A DNA stretch of 64,000 bases from Flavobacteriaceae bacterium (GCA_018669795.1 JABHSQ010000007.1:86859-150858), one strand, 5' to 3'. Positions 8,590-18,445 are shown, numbered from the stretch's first letter. The notes: generated by a model from the letters alone, not told the origin. Numbers and translations are program-made.

Positions 8590-9078
8590 ATGAAAGTAAA
8601 AAACTGGTTAGTTTTAGTTGTTTTGTATGTTTTATTTCAATCTTGTCAATTCTTTGAAACCGAAAAAATTTCATCAGAAACATTTCTTAAAGACGAAATA
8701 AAATCTATTAATTGGAAAGATGTAGATCAATATCCTGTCTTTTTAAATTGTGACACATTTACTGAAAAGAAACAACAAAAAAGCTGTTTTGAAAGCACAC
8801 TTTCAGCTCATCTGTATCAAGTTATAAATTCAGAAAAAATGATGGTAACCAATGACCTTAACGAAACACTTGTTTTAGGTTTTTTGGTTGATGAAAAAGG
8901 AAAAATTGCTATTACCTCCATGAAAATAGATAGTTTGTTAAAAGTCCAAATCCCATTATTAGCGACTACTATCATGGAAGGAATAAAAACATTACAGCCC
9001 ATTGCTCCAGCTTATAAACGAGGAATACCTGTAAAAACAACATTTAAACTACCTTTAGTAATTAAGACAAGCAATTAA
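8590..9078 (+). CDS. Lipoprotein with TonB-C-like domain
   Basis: A 162-residue protein with a lipobox LFQSC (Cys19), so it is probably lipid-anchored. The region from about 45 (DQYPVFLNC) to the end follows the TonB C-terminal fold pattern of Bacteroidota proteins: a helix SCFESTLSAHLYQVI, strand LGFLVDEKGKIAI, then IKTLQPIAPAYKRGIPVKTTFKLPLVI. That last stretch matches the usual P-A-x-x-x-G-x-P-V-x-x-x-F-x-L-P ending. It is not a true TonB because it lacks a membrane anchor helix and Pro-rich linker. Function unknown; co-transcribed with the thioredoxin-fold gene. Confidence 0.65.
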   Translation: MKVKNWLVLVVLYVLFQSCQFFETEKISSETFLKDEIKSINWKDVDQYPVFLNCDTFTEKKQQKSCFESTLSAHLYQVINSEKMMVTNDLNETLVLGFLVDEKGKIAITSMKIDSLLKVQIPLLATTIMEGIKTLQPIAPAYKRGIPVKTTFKLPLVIKTSN

Positions 9079-9273
9079 ACATTAAATGTATATCCCAAAG
9101 AACAGTCTAATAGAAATTCACTGTTAGATTCTTGAATAATGCTCATAAAGTCATGGTACATAAAAGTTAAATATCCATTAAGAGCAACCAAAAGATATTG
9201 TTTAGATTTATAACATAGTGCGAACATAAAAAGCTAAATTAGTAAATCTTTAATTTGAGATTTAAAAAATTAA

Positions 9274-9828
9274 ATGAATTCTGATAAAATTATACTTGGT
9301 ATTGATCCTGGAACAACTATTATGGGCTTTGGGCTTATAAAAGTGGTTAATAAAAAAATGCATTTTTTACAATTAAATGAGCTTCAACTTCACAAATATG
9401 ATGATCATTATTTAAAATTGAAATTAATTTTTGAACGTACCATTGAATTGATTGATACTTTTAAACCAGATGAAATTGCAATTGAAGCACCGTTTTATGG
9501 AAAAAACGTGCAGTCCATGCTTAAGCTAGGAAGAGCTCAAGGAGTTGCAATGGCTGCTGGGCTTTCTAGAGAAATTCCTATTACAGAATATGCTCCTAAA
9601 AAGATAAAAATGGCCATTACTGGAAATGGGAATGCCAGTAAAGAACAAGTAGCGAAAATGTTACAGAATTTATTGCAATTAAAAGAATTACCTAAAAATT
9701 TAGATAGTACTGATGGATTGGCTGCAGCTGTTTGTCATTTTTATAATTCTGGAAAAATAGAAATTGGAAAAAATTACACCGGATGGTCCGCTTTTGTAAA
9801 ACAAAATGAAGGACGCGTAAAAAAATAA
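9274..9828 (+). CDS. ruvC: Holliday junction endonuclease RuvC
   Basis: A 184-residue resolvase that cleaves Holliday junctions with RuvAB. All four catalytic acids can be placed: D11 in LGIDPGTT, E71 in IAIEAPFYGKN, and D144 and D147 in LDSTDGLAAAVCHF. The family length (160-190) fits. A 45-base gap and the same orientation link it loosely to hemW downstream, an arrangement often seen in Flavobacteriia. The start codon is the only ATG giving the expected N-terminus. Confidence 0.96.
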   Translation: MNSDKIILGIDPGTTIMGFGLIKVVNKKMHFLQLNELQLHKYDDHYLKLKLIFERTIELIDTFKPDEIAIEAPFYGKNVQSMLKLGRAQGVAMAAGLSREIPITEYAPKKIKMAITGNGNASKEQVAKMLQNLLQLKELPKNLDSTDGLAAAVCHFYNSGKIEIGKNYTGWSAFVKQNEGRVKK

Positions 9829-9873
9829 TACATGCAGTATTTTATAAACACTAATAAATCCAGATTTAAATAA

Positions 9874-11049
9874 ATGGCTGGAATTTATATTCATATCCCT
9901 TTCTGTAAACAAGCATGTCATTATTGTGATTTTCATTTTTCAACAAGTATTAAGAGAAAAGATGAATTATTAGCTGCAATTTGTAGCGAAATTGAATTGA
10001 GAAAAAGTGAAATTTCTGTTCCTATAAAAACGATTTACTTTGGTGGTGGAACTCCTTCATTATTAAATAAAGAGGAAATAGATTTGCTAATAGGAGAAGT
10101 TTATAAAAATTTTGAAGTTGAAGAAAATATAGAAATAAGCCTAGAAGCCAATCCAGATGACCTTACTAAAGATAAACTGTATCAACTTTCTAAAACAAAA
10201 ATCAATCGATTGAGTATTGGAGTACAGTCTTTTTTTGAAGAAGATTTAAAATTAATGAACAGGGCTCATAACGCTCTAGAAGCAAAAGAGTGTTTAAAAA
10301 TGGCTGCTCAATATTTTGATAATATAAGTGTGGACCTTATTTATGGAATTCCGGGTTTGGATGATAAACGATGGGAAGAAAATTTGGATATCATAGTAGC
10401 TTTCGGGATTCCTCATATATCAAGTTATGCGCTTACTGTGGAACCCAAAACAGCGCTTAAAAAGCTGATTGAAAATGGTAAAATAGCTCCTGTTAGTGAA
10501 ATAAATTCTCATCGTCAATATCTTATTTTATTAGATAAAATGAAGAAAGAAGGATACGTGAATTACGAATTTTCTAATTTTGGTAAGCAAGGATGTTTTT
10601 CTGAAAATAATACCGCTTATTGGCAGGGTAAATCTTATTTGGGGCTAGGACCTTCAGCACATTCTTTTGATGGAAACATTCGAAGTTGGAATGTCAGTAA
10701 TAATATTCAATATATAACTCAAATTCAAAAAGGTAAATTACCTATTGAAAGAGAAACGTTATCTAAAACAGATCAATACAATGAATATTTAATGACAGGT
10801 TTAAGAACCATGTGGGGAGTTTCATTAAATAAAGTGGAAAATGATTTTGGTATAAAATATTTAGATTATTTGTTTCAACAAGCTGAAAGCTCTATTAATA
10901 ATGGTTTGTTGGAAATTGTCTTTGCAAACGTAGTGAAGCCATCTGCAAAAAAAGAGGGGACTTCTCCTAATGACAAAATTTTAATAATTTCAGAAAAAGG
11001 AAAATTTTTAAGTGACGGCATTGCCAGTAACTTATTTATGGTCGAATAA
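9874..11049 (+). CDS. hemW: Radical SAM heme chaperone HemW
   Basis: A 391-residue radical SAM protein. The 4Fe-4S cluster Cys residues are C11, C15 and C18 in FCKQACHYCDFHF. The Phe that follows CxF, instead of a fourth Cys, marks HemW and not the coproporphyrinogen oxidase HemN. Further signs are YFGGGTPSLL (SAM-binding GGTP), SLEANPDD, RLSIGVQSF and GYVNYEFSNF. HemW delivers heme to respiratory enzymes in E. coli and Lactococcus. Many databases misname it as oxygen-independent coproporphyrinogen oxidase. It lies between ruvC and the cyclase gene with short gaps. Confidence 0.93.
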   Translation: MAGIYIHIPFCKQACHYCDFHFSTSIKRKDELLAAICSEIELRKSEISVPIKTIYFGGGTPSLLNKEEIDLLIGEVYKNFEVEENIEISLEANPDDLTKDKLYQLSKTKINRLSIGVQSFFEEDLKLMNRAHNALEAKECLKMAAQYFDNISVDLIYGIPGLDDKRWEENLDIIVAFGIPHISSYALTVEPKTALKKLIENGKIAPVSEINSHRQYLILLDKMKKEGYVNYEFSNFGKQGCFSENNTAYWQGKSYLGLGPSAHSFDGNIRSWNVSNNIQYITQIQKGKLPIERETLSKTDQYNEYLMTGLRTMWGVSLNKVENDFGIKYLDYLFQQAESSINNGLLEIVFANVVKPSAKKEGTSPNDKILIISEKGKFLSDGIASNLFMVE

Positions 11050-11067
11050 AATGCTTATTTTTAAACC

Positions 11068-11814
11068 ATGATTGCAACACTAGAAATTGATACTGTTACA
11101 AAGAAGATTGATTTATCTAAACCATTAGATATTTCAATTCCTTTAAATGCTTCACTTGAAAACCCTATAGCTTGGTATTTAAATGAACCAAAAATAGAAC
11201 CCGTAAAAGATGGAGACTGGATTGGTAAAGTGAGTGAAGGAGCTTCTGTTAATTTTAATACCATAGAATTTAATCCCCATGCTCACGGAACTCATACCGA
11301 ATGCATTGGGCATATTACTTCAGAATTTCATTCTATAAATAAAACTTTAAAAAAATTCTTTTTTCAAGCGGAATTAATCACGGTGATACCAGATAAAAAA
11401 GGCGATGATTTAGTAATTTCTAAAGAACAAATTAAAAAGGTGTTAAACGGAAATAGACCAGAGGCTTTAATCATTAGAACAATGCCAAATTCTGACACTA
11501 AGAAATCTAAAAAATACTCAAACACCAATTGGGCTTATTTGTTAGAAGAAGCAGCTGCGTATATAAAAGAAGTTGGTATAAAACATTTGTTGATAGATTT
11601 ACCTTCGGTTGATAAAGAAAAAGACGAAGGAAAATTATTGGCTCATAAAGCTTTTTGGAATTATCCATTAGCACCAAGATTGGATGCTACCATTACCGAA
11701 TTTATTTATGTTCCCACACCTATTTTAGATGGGTGTTACATATTAAATCTTCAGATAGCATCATTTGAAAATGATGCGACACCAAGTAAACCGATATTGT
11801 ATAAATTTATATAA
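11068..11814 (+). CDS. Cyclase-family (kynurenine-formamidase-like) hydrolase
   Basis: A 248-residue protein of the cyclase/arylformamidase family. The metal-binding signature FNPHAHGTHTECIGHI (about 70-85) corresponds to HxGTHxDxxxH. Members are metal-dependent amidohydrolases such as kynurenine formamidase and isatin hydrolase. It begins 18 bases after hemW and 45 bases before the DapA-like gene, so it may be the first gene of the hydroxyproline operon or simply a neighbour. A role in opening a cyclic amide would suit the pathway but is speculation. The substrate cannot be deduced. Confidence 0.8.
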   Translation: MIATLEIDTVTKKIDLSKPLDISIPLNASLENPIAWYLNEPKIEPVKDGDWIGKVSEGASVNFNTIEFNPHAHGTHTECIGHITSEFHSINKTLKKFFFQAELITVIPDKKGDDLVISKEQIKKVLNGNRPEALIIRTMPNSDTKKSKKYSNTNWAYLLEEAAAYIKEVGIKHLLIDLPSVDKEKDEGKLLAHKAFWNYPLAPRLDATITEFIYVPTPILDGCYILNLQIASFENDATPSKPILYKFI

Positions 11815-11859
11815 ATACAATACAATTTAATAATTATTGTTTAATAAAATATTCATAAT

Positions 11860-12774
11860 ATGAAATTTAAATGGGAAGGTATAATGCCAGCAGTCACCAC
11901 TAAATTTACGACTAAAGATACTTTAGATTTAGCGATGTTTTCACAAAATATAAAAGCACAAGTAGAAGCGGGTGTTCATGGAATTGTTTTAGGAGGAACT
12001 TTAGGTGAAGCAAGTACTTTAGAGGATTCTGAAAAGAGAACTTTAACTACCGAAACAGTAAAAATAGTAGCTGGTAAAATTCCTGTAATGATAAATATTG
12101 CAGAACAAACTACCAAAGGTGCAATTGATGCTGCAAATAAAGCTGAAGAAGATGGTGCTAGTGGTTTAATGATGCTTCCGCCAATGCGTTATAGTGCGGG
12201 TGATCGTGAAGTATTGGAGTATTTTAAAGCGGTAGCCAATAATAGTAGTTTGCCAATTATGGTTTATAACAACCCTGTTGATTATAAAACGGAAGTTACT
12301 TTAGATATGTTTGATGTCTTGTTAAAATATGAAACAATACAAGCTGTTAAAGAATCTACTAGAGATATTTCTAATGTAACTCGTATTAAAAATCGTTTTG
12401 GGAATCGTTTAAAAATTATGACAGGAGTAGATACTTTAGCATTGGAGAGTTTATTAATGGGAGCAGATGGATGGGTAGCGGGATTAGTTTGTGCTTTTCC
12501 AGCAGAAACAGTTGCGATTTATGAACTTCAAAAAGCAGGTAAAATTAAAGAAGCACTTAAAATTTACAGATGGTTTTTACCCTTGTTAGAGTTAGATATT
12601 AATTCTAAATTAGTACAAAATATTAAATTAGCTGAAGTCGCTACAGGTATTGGAACTGAGAATGTAAGAGCACCTCGTTTACCGCTAGTAGGAACGGAAA
12701 GAGCTCTGGTATTAAAGGTTATTGAAGATGGGTTAAAAAATAGGCCTCAATTACCGGATTATAAAAATTTATAA
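11860..12774 (+). CDS. DapA-family lyase, probable pyrroline-4-hydroxy-2-carboxylate deaminase
   Basis: A 304-residue protein of the dihydrodipicolinate synthase/N-acetylneuraminate lyase superfamily (class I aldolase barrel). The Schiff-base lysine is K164 in IQAVKESTRD, and the catalytic Tyr is Y136 in IMVYNNP. The GTLGE motif (46-50) binds a carboxylate. The neighbours are an epimerase, D-amino-acid dehydrogenase and semialdehyde dehydrogenase, all of the trans-4-hydroxy-L-proline pathway. In that pathway a DapA-fold enzyme removes ammonia from delta1-pyrroline-4-hydroxy-2-carboxylate to give 2-oxoglutarate semialdehyde. The fold is certain; the reaction rests on context. Confidence 0.82.
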   Translation: MKFKWEGIMPAVTTKFTTKDTLDLAMFSQNIKAQVEAGVHGIVLGGTLGEASTLEDSEKRTLTTETVKIVAGKIPVMINIAEQTTKGAIDAANKAEEDGASGLMMLPPMRYSAGDREVLEYFKAVANNSSLPIMVYNNPVDYKTEVTLDMFDVLLKYETIQAVKESTRDISNVTRIKNRFGNRLKIMTGVDTLALESLLMGADGWVAGLVCAFPAETVAIYELQKAGKIKEALKIYRWFLPLLELDINSKLVQNIKLAEVATGIGTENVRAPRLPLVGTERALVLKVIEDGLKNRPQLPDYKNL

Positions 12775-12867
12775 TATTAGAAATTAGACTCGCTTTCGAG
12801 AATTGCAATAAAAAATCACCCTAGAAGTAGCTGTCGAAAAACACAAAAAATCAATAAAATACAGAAA

Positions 12868-14451
12868 ATGACAACAGGAGAAAATCATATAGGGATTAAG
12901 CGTTCCGCAAAAGGCGGGAAAACATATACAACGTTCAATCCAAAATTGAATATAGAAAACGAACAAATTTTTACAGAAGCATCTTCTGAAGAGATTAATC
13001 AGGCGGCTGAGTTGGCAGCGGAAGCATTTAAATCTTTCAGTAAAAAATCTGGATTAGAAAAAGCAAACTTTTTAAGAGCCATCGCTGATGAAATAATTGC
13101 AATGGGAGATGATTTGATTGCTATGTATCAATCAGAAACTGGCCTTCCAGAAGGAAGAGCAAAAGGAGAAAGAGGCAGAACGATAGGGCAGTTATCAAGT
13201 TTTGCAACTATGTTGGAAGAAGGTTCTTGGGTAGCAGCAACAATAGATACTGCAGATTTAGATAGGAAACCAATTCCCAAACAGGACATCCGAAAAATGT
13301 TAGTCCCATTAGGACCTGTAGTTGTTTTTGGAGCTAGTAACTTTCCATTTGCTTATTCAACAGCTGGAGGAGATACGGCCTCTGCATTAGCAGCAGGTTG
13401 TCCCGTTATTTGTAAATCGCACCCTATGCATGCTGGAACTGGTGAAATGGTTTCAGATGCAATTATAAGGGCTGCTCAAAAAACGAATATGCCTAATGGA
13501 GTTTTTTCAAATTTAAATAGCTCTGGAATTGAAGTAGGGATTGAATTAGTTACACATCCAGATGTAAAAGCAGTAGGATTTACTGGTAGTATTCAAGGAG
13601 GAAGAGCTTTATACAATATCGCTGCACAGAGAGACGAACCAATTCCGGTATTTGCTGAGATGGGAAGTGTTAATCCGGTAGTATTATTGCCAAAAGCGAT
13701 ACAAAATAGAGGTGAAGCTTTAGCAAAAACATATGCTGGATCTATTACTTTAGGGTCTGGTCAGTTTTGTACCAACCCAGGTTTAATACTTGGGATAAAA
13801 AGTGATTCTTTAACTGATTTTATTAGCACTCTTTCTGAAGAAATAGTAAAATTAGAACCTTCTTGTATGCTTCATCCCAATATAATTGGAAATTATGAAA
13901 AAAATAAACAAATAGCAATACAGCAAGAAGGACTAACCGTTAATGCTGACTTTCAAGATAGTGTTGCAGTTAATTATGCAAGACAAGCAATTGTGACTGT
14001 TAATGGACTAACTTTCTTAAATAACACAACTTTACATCAAGAGGTTTTCGGGCCTTTTTCTATGCTAGTAGTATGTAAAGATGCAAATGAATTAAAACTG
14101 GTAATAAGTCATTTAGAAGGCCAGCTAACTGGAACTATTTTAGGAGAAGAAAAAGAGCTTCAAGAATTTCCTGAACTAATTGCCGCGCTTCAAAGCAGAG
14201 TAGGAAGAATTATATTTAATGGAGTTCCAACCGGCGTTGAGGTTTGTCCTGCAATGCTCCATGGAGGTCCTTATCCAGCATCTACAGACAGTCGTTTTAC
14301 AGCAGTCGGTGTTCATGCGGTTAACCGGTGGGTTCGTCCATTTAGCTTTCAAAGTTGGCCAAATAAATTGCTTCCAAAGGAGTTAACAGATGAGAATCCT
14401 TTAGGAATTATAAGGTTAGTTAATGGTAAAAATTCAAAAGATAAAATCTAA
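12868..14451 (+). CDS. 2-oxoglutarate-semialdehyde (2,5-dioxovalerate) dehydrogenase
   Basis: A 527-residue NAD(P)-dependent aldehyde dehydrogenase. Catalytic residues: C301 in GSGQFCTNPG, E264 in FAEMGSVNPVV, N158 in FGASNFPFAYS and a VGFTGS nucleotide-binding turn (about 236-241). The EMGSVNP and GSGQFCTNPG forms and the length are typical of alpha-ketoglutaric-semialdehyde dehydrogenases acting on pathways for hydroxyproline, arabinose or glucarate. In this operon it would complete hydroxyproline breakdown, yielding 2-oxoglutarate for the TCA cycle. It is preceded by a 93-base gap and followed within six bases by the DUF885 gene. Confidence 0.88.
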   Translation: MTTGENHIGIKRSAKGGKTYTTFNPKLNIENEQIFTEASSEEINQAAELAAEAFKSFSKKSGLEKANFLRAIADEIIAMGDDLIAMYQSETGLPEGRAKGERGRTIGQLSSFATMLEEGSWVAATIDTADLDRKPIPKQDIRKMLVPLGPVVVFGASNFPFAYSTAGGDTASALAAGCPVICKSHPMHAGTGEMVSDAIIRAAQKTNMPNGVFSNLNSSGIEVGIELVTHPDVKAVGFTGSIQGGRALYNIAAQRDEPIPVFAEMGSVNPVVLLPKAIQNRGEALAKTYAGSITLGSGQFCTNPGLILGIKSDSLTDFISTLSEEIVKLEPSCMLHPNIIGNYEKNKQIAIQQEGLTVNADFQDSVAVNYARQAIVTVNGLTFLNNTTLHQEVFGPFSMLVVCKDANELKLVISHLEGQLTGTILGEEKELQEFPELIAALQSRVGRIIFNGVPTGVEVCPAMLHGGPYPASTDSRFTAVGVHAVNRWVRPFSFQSWPNKLLPKELTDENPLGIIRLVNGKNSKDKI

Positions 14452-14457
14452 GTATGT

Positions 14458-16188
14458 ATGAAAATCTTTAAGGGATTATTTTTAGTACTATTTCTAATAT
14501 TCATGAGCTGTTCTAAAGAGTCCAAGGTTAAGGATTCATATTTGTTAAATAAAATAATTTTAGAAATAGAAGAAAGGCAAAGTTACGATGAAGATCAATA
14601 TCCCTTAGGTTTATTTTCAAAGGAACACTATAAAAAAGAGGCGGAATATGCCAAGGAACAATTAATACGACTAGCTAAGATTGATGTAATTTTCTTATCT
14701 GAAACGGAATCTATCTCCTTGAAACTATTAAAATTTCAATTACAAGATACCATTGATTACTTTGAATTTGAAATGTATTTAAACCCTTTGTTATCCGATT
14801 CAGGATTTCACACTAATTTTTCATTTATGGTTCGCCCATTTCAAAATTATGAGCAAGTGAAAGACTATTTAACAAAACTGAATGCAATCCCGAGTAGGGT
14901 GAATCAGTTTTTGCCTTTATTAAGAGAAGGCTTAGAAAAAGGAGTATCACAACCCAGCGTCATATTTAATGGCTATGAGTCCAGTTATAATGACCATATT
15001 ATTGAAAATTTTGAAAAAAGTTATTTTTATCAACCCTTTAATAATTTACCAAAAACACTAACATCAACTCAAAAAGATTCGGTATTAATTGCTGCTAAAG
15101 TTGCGATTACTACTAATGTCATTCCCCAATTTAAATTGGTGAAAACTTTTTTTGAAGAGGAATATTTTCCGAAAACAAGAACAAGTATAGGAATTTCCGA
15201 AACACCTAATGGCAATGCATATTATCAAAACAGAATCAATTACTATACAACAAGTACTCAGTATATTGCAGATGATATTCATTCTATTGGATTACAAGAA
15301 GTAGCTCGAATAAAAACTGAAATGAAAAAAATAATTTCTGAATTAAACTTTGAAGGAAGTTTTTCAGATTTCTTAAATTTTCTAAGAACCGATCCTCAAT
15401 TTTATGCTACTTCCCCAGAACAACTTTTAATGATTGCTAGAGATATGGCAAAAAGAGCAGATGAGCAATTGCCTAGGTTTTTTAAAACCCTACCAAGAAA
15501 ACCCTATGGAGTAGCACCAGTACCTGATGCCATAGCGCCAAAGTATACTACGGGCAGGTATGTAGGAACAAGTAAAAACAGTACAGATCCAGGATATTAT
15601 TGGGTAAATACTTATGATTTGCCCAGTAGGCCTTTGTATGTTTTACCTTCTTTAACAGTTCATGAAGCGGTACCAGGACATCACTTGCAAAGTTCTTTAA
15701 ATTTAGAATTGGGAGATAGCATTCCTCAATTTAGAAAAGACACTTATTTATCCGCTTATGGAGAAGGATGGGGTTTGTATTGCGAATTTCTTGCTGAAGA
15801 AATGGGGATGTACACTACCTTATACGAACAATTTGGTAAATTAACTTACGAAATGTGGCGGGCTTGTAGATTAGTAGTCGATACAGGAATTCATGCTAAA
15901 GGATGGACACGCGAGCAGGTGATCAACTATATGGCTGAAAACACGGCACTTTCTATTCATGAAATCAATACCGAAACCGATCGATATATCTCTTGGCCAG
16001 GACAAGCATTATCTTATAAAATAGGAGAGATTAAAATTAGAGAATTACGTAAAAAAGCAGAAATGGAATTGGGAAGTTCATTTGATATTCGGGAGTTTCA
16101 TGAGGTTGTTTTAGAACAAGGGACCGTAACACTTTCCATTTTAGAAAATAGAGTCAATAATTATATTGAAGATCATAACAATGAGTAA
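14458..16188 (+). CDS. DUF885 metalloprotease-like lipoprotein
   Basis: A 576-residue protein with a lipobox LIFMSC (Cys18), so it is probably anchored in the cell envelope. The DUF885 zinc motif HEAVPGHHLQ lies near residue 402, and the downstream Glu-containing stretch is YGEGWGLYCEFLAEEMG. DUF885 proteins resemble gluzincin-type metallopeptidases, and the activity is undefined for most. Its position within the hydroxyproline operon suggests it might release hydroxyproline-containing peptides (collagen-like material), which is inference. Its stop overlaps the start of the epimerase gene, indicating translational coupling. Confidence 0.8.
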   Translation: MKIFKGLFLVLFLIFMSCSKESKVKDSYLLNKIILEIEERQSYDEDQYPLGLFSKEHYKKEAEYAKEQLIRLAKIDVIFLSETESISLKLLKFQLQDTIDYFEFEMYLNPLLSDSGFHTNFSFMVRPFQNYEQVKDYLTKLNAIPSRVNQFLPLLREGLEKGVSQPSVIFNGYESSYNDHIIENFEKSYFYQPFNNLPKTLTSTQKDSVLIAAKVAITTNVIPQFKLVKTFFEEEYFPKTRTSIGISETPNGNAYYQNRINYYTTSTQYIADDIHSIGLQEVARIKTEMKKIISELNFEGSFSDFLNFLRTDPQFYATSPEQLLMIARDMAKRADEQLPRFFKTLPRKPYGVAPVPDAIAPKYTTGRYVGTSKNSTDPGYYWVNTYDLPSRPLYVLPSLTVHEAVPGHHLQSSLNLELGDSIPQFRKDTYLSAYGEGWGLYCEFLAEEMGMYTTLYEQFGKLTYEMWRACRLVVDTGIHAKGWTREQVINYMAENTALSIHEINTETDRYISWPGQALSYKIGEIKIRELRKKAEMELGSSFDIREFHEVVLEQGTVTLSILENRVNNYIEDHNNE

Positions 16189-17191
16189 AACCATTTATAA
16201 ATGTATTGATGCGCATACTTGCGGGAATCCTGTTAGAGTAGTAACTACTGGTTGTCCAGATCTTTTAGGTAATTCTATGAGTGAAAAAAGGCAGCATTTT
16301 TTAAAAGAATACGACTGGATACGTAAAGGATTAATGTACGAACCCAGAGGTCATGACATGATGAGTGGGAGTTTCTTTTTTGAACCTCAATTTCCTGAAA
16401 ATGACTTTGGAATTTTATTCATTGAAACCTCAGGATGTTTGCCTATGTGTGGTCACGGAACGATTGGAGCAATTACCATTGCTATTGAAGAAGGAATCAT
16501 AGAGCCATTAACCCCTGGAAAAGTAAGAATGGAAACTCCTGCAGGATTGGTAGAAATAGATTATAAACAAACCAATGGGAAAGTAGAATGGGTAAAACTA
16601 AAAAATGTAAAATCCTATTTGGCAGCAGAAAATCTAAGCATAGAATGCCCTGAGTTAGGAGCAATCACTTTTGATGTTTCGTTTGGAGGAAATTATTATG
16701 CGATTGTAGATCCTCAGAAAAATTTTAGTGGAATACATAATTTTACGGCTGGGAAACTAATTCAATATTCCCAGATACTAAGGAAACGGATTAATGAAAA
16801 ATACCCTAATAGGTTCATCCACCCAGAAAATGAAACCATAAGAGATGTAAGTCATATCCAATGGACAGGAAATCCTATCCACCCAAAATCTTCTGGACGT
16901 AATGCTGTATTTTATGGTGATAAAGCGATAGATAGAAGCCCTTGTGGAACAGGAACTTCAGCTAGAATGGCACAATTATATGCAAAAGGAAAATTGGCCA
17001 AAGGTGTGAAATTTATTCACGAAAGTTATATAGGATCCACTTTTATTGGAAGGATAGAAGAAGAAACAGAATTAGATGGAAACAAAGCGATCATTACTAG
17101 CATACAAGGATGGGCAAAGATTTATGGCTATAATACTATTTTAATTGACGAAGAAGATGATCCTTATGCTCATGGTTTTCAAGTGATTTAA
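16181..17191 (+). CDS. 4-hydroxyproline 2-epimerase (proline racemase family)
   Basis: A 336-residue protein of the proline racemase family. Both catalytic cysteines are present: C90 in LPMCGHGTIGA and C255 in DRSPCGTGTSARMAQL. Two Cys residues indicate a racemase/epimerase, not the trans-3-hydroxyproline dehydratase branch, where the first is Thr or Ser. I use the ATG at 16181 (MSKTIYKCID); a TTG fifteen bases earlier would add five residues. The ATG overlaps the end of the DUF885 gene. It converts trans-4-hydroxy-L-proline to cis-4-hydroxy-D-proline, the first step of the pathway encoded here. Confidence 0.9.
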   Translation: MSKTIYKCIDAHTCGNPVRVVTTGCPDLLGNSMSEKRQHFLKEYDWIRKGLMYEPRGHDMMSGSFFFEPQFPENDFGILFIETSGCLPMCGHGTIGAITIAIEEGIIEPLTPGKVRMETPAGLVEIDYKQTNGKVEWVKLKNVKSYLAAENLSIECPELGAITFDVSFGGNYYAIVDPQKNFSGIHNFTAGKLIQYSQILRKRINEKYPNRFIHPENETIRDVSHIQWTGNPIHPKSSGRNAVFYGDKAIDRSPCGTGTSARMAQLYAKGKLAKGVKFIHESYIGSTFIGRIEEETELDGNKAIITSIQGWAKIYGYNTILIDEEDDPYAHGFQVI

Positions 17192-17193
17192 CA

Positions 17194-18441
17194 ATGAAAA
17201 AAAAAGTAATTATTATCGGCGGAGGAATCATCGGTTTGTGTTCTGCTTATTACCTGCAGCAAGAAGGACACCAAGTAACTGTTATTGATAAAAGTGATAT
17301 TACCTCTGGAGCTTCTTTTGTAAATTCGGGATATATTACACCCAGTCATATCATCCCTTTAGCAGCTCCTGGTATGATCACCAAAGGAATTAAATGGATG
17401 TTTAATCCCTCCAGTCCTTTTTATATAAAACCGCGTTTGGACAAGGATTTTTTACAATGGTCCTTAAAATTTAAAAAATCTGCTACTGCTCCTAAAGTTG
17501 AAAAAGCCATTCCGATTATCAAGGATATTAATATTTTAGGAAGAGAGTTATATAAAGAAATTAAATCCTCCGAAGATTTTAATTTTCATTTTGAAAGAAA
17601 AGGTCTTTTAATGCTTTATAAAACAGATAAGGCAGGAGAAGAAGAATGGAAAGTAGGACAACGAGCCATTAAAGAAGGGCTTAATGTTAAAAATATTTCT
17701 GAAGCAGAAGTGAGGAAAATGGAACCTAACGCAAACATCAATTGTAAAGGAGCAGTTTATTTTGATTCTGATGCGCACATGACTCCCAAAGAGTTTATGA
17801 CAGAAATGTTATCTTATTTAAAAGCGAAAGGAGTTAATATTTATAAAAATGAGAGTGTTCAAGACTTAATTATTTCTGGACGTAAAATTATGGAGGTTGA
17901 AACCTCAAAAAGAACATTGAAAGCAGATGAGGTTATTTTAGCTGCTGGATCTTGGAGTCCTTTAATCACTAAAAAATTAGGTATTAAAATTCCAATTCAA
18001 GCTGGAAAAGGATATCGAATTAATGTGGAAAGAGAAACAGGGATTACCATACCTGCTATTTTAGTAGAAGCGAAAGTTGCGGTAACTCCTATGAATGGTT
18101 TTACACGTTTTGCTGGTACCATGGAAATTGCTGGAATTAATAATAAGATTAATACAATTAGAGTAAATACCATTGGTAAAGCTGCTTCCGATTATTATAA
18201 GGATGTAAAAATACAAGCCTCTGAAATTGATAATGCTGCTTGTGGATTACGTCCTTGCACTCCTGACGGATTGCCATATATAGGAAGAGTAAGTCAATAC
18301 AAAAACCTTACAATTGCTACAGGTCACGCCATGATGGGGTGGAGTTTAGGTCCTGCAACTGGTAAATTAGTATCTGAAATTATATCAGATAAGAAAACAT
18401 CTTTAGATATAAATCCATTCCATCCCGACAGAAAATTTTAA
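17194..18441 (+). CDS. D-hydroxyproline dehydrogenase (FAD, DadA-like)
   Basis: A 415-residue flavoprotein of the DAO superfamily. The dinucleotide-binding motif is IIIGGGIIGLCSAYYLQQEGH (start about residue 5). Conserved C-terminal parts are CGLRPCTPDGLPYIGRV and ATGHAMMGWSLGPATGKLV. It would oxidise cis-4-hydroxy-D-proline to delta1-pyrroline-4-hydroxy-2-carboxylate, feeding electrons to the respiratory chain. It starts two bases after the epimerase gene and ends the operon. The family also contains D-amino-acid dehydrogenases, so substrate rests on context. Confidence 0.88.
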   Translation: MKKKVIIIGGGIIGLCSAYYLQQEGHQVTVIDKSDITSGASFVNSGYITPSHIIPLAAPGMITKGIKWMFNPSSPFYIKPRLDKDFLQWSLKFKKSATAPKVEKAIPIIKDINILGRELYKEIKSSEDFNFHFERKGLLMLYKTDKAGEEEWKVGQRAIKEGLNVKNISEAEVRKMEPNANINCKGAVYFDSDAHMTPKEFMTEMLSYLKAKGVNIYKNESVQDLIISGRKIMEVETSKRTLKADEVILAAGSWSPLITKKLGIKIPIQAGKGYRINVERETGITIPAILVEAKVAVTPMNGFTRFAGTMEIAGINNKINTIRVNTIGKAASDYYKDVKIQASEIDNAACGLRPCTPDGLPYIGRVSQYKNLTIATGHAMMGWSLGPATGKLVSEIISDKKTSLDINPFHPDRKF

Positions 18442-18445
18442 ATAG

